Assembly (NCBI RefSeq): GCF_019355555.1
Contig: NZ_CP072142.1
Span: forward strand, 1,054,001-1,118,000
Length of the DNA stretch: 64,000 bases
Origin: Rhizobium sp. L51/94
GTDB taxonomy: Bacteria > Pseudomonadota > Alphaproteobacteria > Rhizobiales > Rhizobiaceae
Direction of reading: 5' to 3'
Below the pieces are notes generated by a model. The model was given only the letters and a program-made list of their open reading frames with translations. It was not told the DNA's origin and did no database searches. A program made the translations under genes and the position numbers. How positions within the stretch are numbered: position 1 is the stretch's first letter; the number at the start of each line of letters is the position of its first letter. Positions 60,993-64,000 of this stretch are shown piece by piece.

Positions 60993-62633
60993 ATGGCAAA
61001 CAATTATAGTGCGGACGTCATTGTCGTTGGAACAGGGGTTGTAGGTTGCCTCGTCGCCGAGCAGGCACTGGACGCAGGCCTGTCTGTTCTCATGCTGGAA
61101 GCTGGCCCTCGCGTCGAGCGCTGGCAGATTGTTGAAAACTATCGCAACGTACCGCCTCGGTTTAAGCAGAATTGGAATGCGCCTTATCCGGCGAAACCCT
61201 GGGCACCGCATATTGAATCAGAGCTGGCAGACGCCACGACCGACTACCTGCAGCTACAGGGGCCGAACGGGCGTGCATATCGGCAGGGTTATGTGCGTTA
61301 TGCTGGCGGCGCTACGTGGCATTGGGCGGGCATCTGCTGGCGTCTGCATCCCGACGATATGCGGATGAAAAGCCTTTACGGCGTTGGCCGGGACTGGGCG
61401 TTTAATTACGACACGCTTGAACCGTATTACACCCGCGCCGAATACGCTTTGGGAGTGTGCGGTCCGTCCGAGGTTGACTTGCAATGGCCTCCGCTGCCGC
61501 GCTCCAAGCCCTATCCAATGGGCCGCATTCCTTTTGGCCAGGGAGAGCAACGGTTTACGGAGGCTGCTGCACGAGTTGGCATCACCAATCTTCCTGCCCC
61601 GCAGGCACGCAATAGCGGAGTTTCCTACGATGGACGACCGCCCTGTTGCGGCAACAACAACTGCTTCCCGGTCTGTCCGATCTCCGCGAAATACGATGCG
61701 GCCTCGGCCTTGCCAAGGATCGAAGCAAAGGGTGGCAGGATACTTGCGAATGCGGTTGTATACCGGGTCGAGACGGACGCAAAGCAAAACATCCAAGCAG
61801 TTCATTTCTTCAATCCCAACAAGGAATCGCAAAGGGTCGTCGGCAGGCTTTTCGTCATTGCCTGCAATGCCATAGAGACGCCGAAACTGCTTCTGATGTC
61901 AAAGGACGAGCGTAACCCGAACGGCGTTGCAAACCATTCGGATCAGGTCGGACGCAATCTGATGGACCAGCCCAAGATCAGCGCGCAGATGGTGCTCGCA
62001 GAGCCCATGTGGACGGGCGTCGGCCCGGTCCAGGGCAGTAGCATCATGATGACAGGGCAGGGCGATTTTCGAAGCCAACATGCCGGCGCTATGCTTCGCT
62101 GCGAAAATGCCGCTCTCAGTGCCGTGGGCGGTCAGGCTGCGCTCGCCAAGGGACTGGTTGGCAAAGCGCTGGACGCCGAGATCCGCAGGCTCTCGGCCTG
62201 CACCGCGCGGCTGACGATTGAGCACGAGATCCTGTCGGATCCCAATAACCGGCTGACGTTGTCGGATAAGAAAGATTGGCTAGGCCTCAACAAGCCCAAC
62301 ATCTACTATGATGTCGGCGAATACGTCCGCCGCAGCCATCAGGAATATACCCTGCCACTGCTGAAGAAACTGATCGCGGAGCTTGGCGCCGTCGAAAGCA
62401 ACATCGCCACGACGTTCACCAATAGCGACCATATGATGGGGAGCTGCATCATGGGCACCGATCCCACCGACTCAGTCGTCGATGTCGATTGTCGCGCGCA
62501 TGATCATCCGAATCTTTTTCTGCCGGGTGGCGCGGCGATGACGACGGGCGGATGCGGCAACAGCACCATCACCATGGCGGCTTTGGCCATGAAGGCCGCC
62601 GATGCCATCGTTGACCAGTTGAAGCGGGGCTGA
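60993..62633 (+). CDS. GMC family oxidoreductase, large flavoprotein subunit
   Basis: A 546-residue GMC oxidoreductase. FAD-binding VVGTGVVGCLVAEQALDAG is at about residues 11-29, followed by GPNGRAYRQGYVRYAGGATWHWAG, the Cys-rich region RPPCCGNNNCFPVCPISAKYDA typical of cytochrome-linked members, FTNSDHMMGSCIMGTDP with the catalytic His region, and a C-terminal GGCGNSTITMAALA. It oxidises a sugar or polyol in the periplasm and passes electrons to the cytochrome c encoded 2 bases downstream. Exact substrate unknown (sorbitol, gluconate or fructose types are possible). Confidence 0.93.
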   Translation: MANNYSADVIVVGTGVVGCLVAEQALDAGLSVLMLEAGPRVERWQIVENYRNVPPRFKQNWNAPYPAKPWAPHIESELADATTDYLQLQGPNGRAYRQGYVRYAGGATWHWAGICWRLHPDDMRMKSLYGVGRDWAFNYDTLEPYYTRAEYALGVCGPSEVDLQWPPLPRSKPYPMGRIPFGQGEQRFTEAAARVGITNLPAPQARNSGVSYDGRPPCCGNNNCFPVCPISAKYDAASALPRIEAKGGRILANAVVYRVETDAKQNIQAVHFFNPNKESQRVVGRLFVIACNAIETPKLLLMSKDERNPNGVANHSDQVGRNLMDQPKISAQMVLAEPMWTGVGPVQGSSIMMTGQGDFRSQHAGAMLRCENAALSAVGGQAALAKGLVGKALDAEIRRLSACTARLTIEHEILSDPNNRLTLSDKKDWLGLNKPNIYYDVGEYVRRSHQEYTLPLLKKLIAELGAVESNIATTFTNSDHMMGSCIMGTDPTDSVVDVDCRAHDHPNLFLPGGAAMTTGGCGNSTITMAALAMKAADAIVDQLKRG

Positions 62634-62635
62634 GC

Positions 62636-64000
62636 ATGGACACTCTCCTCCGGCTTTTCGGTGCTGCAATCTGTCTTATGTCTGCGAGCTCGGTGGCCTT
62701 CGCTGCTGACGATGACGAGCAAGCCGCCTCAGTTAAGCGGGGGGCCTATATCGCAACCGCTTCGGACTGTTCCGCCTGCCACACCGCGCCAGGTGGCAAG
62801 CCATTTGCCGGGGGGCTGCCCATCGTGTCCCCGGTGGGTACGATTTTTACGACGAACATCACGCCTTCCAAGACTGCGGGGATAGGGCAATATACGGAAG
62901 CGCAATTTGCCCGGGCCGTGCGGTCGGGCGTTCGAGCCGATGGTTCAAACCTTTATCCAGCAATGCCGTACACATCATACAAAGTGTTGACGGACGCAGA
63001 TATACACGACCTCTACGCTTACTTTCAGCACGGCGTCTCGCCCGTCGATACGGTGCCGACGCGTACCGCACTGCCGTTTCCGATGAATGTCCGCTTATCG
63101 ATGATGGGGTGGAATCTCTTGTTCCTCGGCGACGGTCATAGCGAGACCGATGCTACACAATCGCCTGATTGGAATCGCGGCAAGTATCTTGTCGACGGGC
63201 CAGCGCATTGCAGCACCTGCCATACGCCGCGCGGCTTTCTAATGCAAGAATTGTCTGGGCATCATCTGGGTGGTGCCCAAGTCGGCCAATGGTACGCGCC
63301 AAACATCACCTCGGATACCAACAGTGGGATTGGGAGCTGGAGCAAGGACGACCTCACTCGCTATCTGTCGACGGGCTCGTTGCCCGGTAGGGCCCAGGCT
63401 GCGGGTAGCATGGGGGAGGCAATTGAGCACAGCTTTTCAAAGCTCAGCCAGCAAGATATCTCGGCGATCGCCACTTATATCAAAACCGTGCCGCCGCTGC
63501 ACGATGCGTCGGACGACCAATCGCGGTTTGGCTATGGGAAACCCGTCTCGCAGCTTGCAAGCTTGCGCGGGGCGAACCCGCTCCGCTCGGATACGGACGC
63601 GCAGGCCAGCGGAGCGGTACTGTTCTACGGCAATTGCGCCTCGTGCCACCAACCTTCCGGCCAAGGCAGCAAAGATACCTATTATCCGAGCCTATTTCAC
63701 AATTCGGCGACAGGTGCGGCCAATCACATCAATCTGATTGCCACGATTCTAAACGGCGTTGACCGGACTACGCCCAAAGGCCAGGCATTCATGCCCGGAT
63801 TCGGCGGCAAGGCGAATGACATCAATGCATTGAATGACAGCCAAGTCGCCACGTTGGCAAATTACGTGATTGATAACTACGGCCGGTCCGGCACGCCGGT
63901 CATGTCTTCGGATGTCGCCCAGGTGCGTGCTGGTGGTCCGGCGTCTTCGCTCCTGCTTCTGGCACGCATTGGTATTGCTGTGGCTGTCGCTGTGGCTTTC
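62636..64000 (+). CDS. Tri-heme cytochrome c subunit, partial (runs off the window)
   Basis: Open from ATG 62636 to the last base, 455 codons without a stop. A signal peptide occupies about residues 1-23. Three heme sites are visible: CSACH at 45-49, CSTCH at 192-196 and CASCH at 334-338. The last residues (SSLLLLARIGIAVAVAVAF) begin a C-terminal membrane anchor. This is the electron-accepting subunit of GMC-type alcohol/sugar/sorbitol dehydrogenases, delivering electrons to ubiquinone. It starts 2 bases after the large-subunit stop. Confidence 0.93.
   Translation, partial: MDTLLRLFGAAICLMSASSVAFAADDDEQAASVKRGAYIATASDCSACHTAPGGKPFAGGLPIVSPVGTIFTTNITPSKTAGIGQYTEAQFARAVRSGVRADGSNLYPAMPYTSYKVLTDADIHDLYAYFQHGVSPVDTVPTRTALPFPMNVRLSMMGWNLLFLGDGHSETDATQSPDWNRGKYLVDGPAHCSTCHTPRGFLMQELSGHHLGGAQVGQWYAPNITSDTNSGIGSWSKDDLTRYLSTGSLPGRAQAAGSMGEAIEHSFSKLSQQDISAIATYIKTVPPLHDASDDQSRFGYGKPVSQLASLRGANPLRSDTDAQASGAVLFYGNCASCHQPSGQGSKDTYYPSLFHNSATGAANHINLIATILNGVDRTTPKGQAFMPGFGGKANDINALNDSQVATLANYVIDNYGRSGTPVMSSDVAQVRAGGPASSLLLLARIGIAVAVAVAF

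Noticed and set aside
1..64000. CRISPR arrays, tRNA or rRNA genes, replication origin
   Set aside because: No regularly spaced repeats, cloverleaf-like sequences, rRNA stretches or repABC-like genes were noticed on reading; a covariance-model search would be decisive for tRNAs.

Overview
The window reads as a piece of a secondary replicon (chromid, megaplasmid or accessory chromosomal region) of a Rhizobium/Agrobacterium-type alphaproteobacterium. The reasons are the dense load of ABC uptake operons with dedicated catabolic genes, a plasmid pRiA4b ORF-3 family protein, rhizobial-type small ORFs, and IS21, IS5 and IS110 remnants. This placement is inference from gene content; no rRNA, tRNA, replication genes or CRISPR array were seen.

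Layout. 0-9 kb: small stress/detoxification units, each with a divergent regulator (two SDR genes and an XRE/MmyB regulator; TauE and YciI with a LysR; a frameshifted quinone oxidoreductase with a LysR), plus a tryptophanyl-tRNA synthetase preceded by a trp-type leader peptide. 9-11 kb: a multidrug-type ABC exporter preceded by a 15-codon ORF and a hairpin with a T run. 11-16 kb: small ORFs and decayed genes around a FolC-like ligase. 15.8-22.4 kb (minus): a complete sugar ABC operon with a Gfo/Idh/MocA dehydrogenase and a sugar phosphate isomerase/epimerase. 22.6-36.6 kb: a large N-heterocycle/nucleoside block. It consists of a MarR regulator divergent from hyuA-hyuB and two DUF1185 genes (plus), facing a minus-strand operon of a BMP-type nucleoside ABC transporter, two nucleoside hydrolases, an isochorismatase-like hydrolase and a second MarR. 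36.8-40 kb (plus): epimerase, SDR and L-2-hydroxyglutarate oxidase. 40-45 kb: a membrane GGDEF protein, an O-methyltransferase and decayed genes. 45-56.7 kb (minus): a MalT-like regulator, an oligopeptide-type ABC transporter (five genes), a HyuA without HyuB, and two DUF917 proteins. 57-59 kb: an IS graveyard. 59-60 kb: an HEXXH protein. 60.3-64 kb: a three-subunit membrane-bound flavin dehydrogenase (small Tat subunit, GMC subunit, tri-heme cytochrome c running off the window).

The most interesting points are: (1) a leader peptide MIDLANISLSIWWRSF with tandem Trp codons and competing hairpins, one of which contains the Shine-Dalgarno sequence of trpS; (2) a short ORF plus terminator upstream of the ABC exporter, a layout like ribosome-mediated attenuators of drug exporters; (3) the dpp-HyuA-DUF917-DUF917 operon, with a 21-bp-phased direct repeat between it and its MalT-like regulator; (4) the two facing HyuAB/DUF1185 and nucleoside hydrolase operons, with an 18-bp perfect palindrome upstream of the latter. 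Three genes are broken by what look like single-base deletions, so either real decay or sequence error must be considered.
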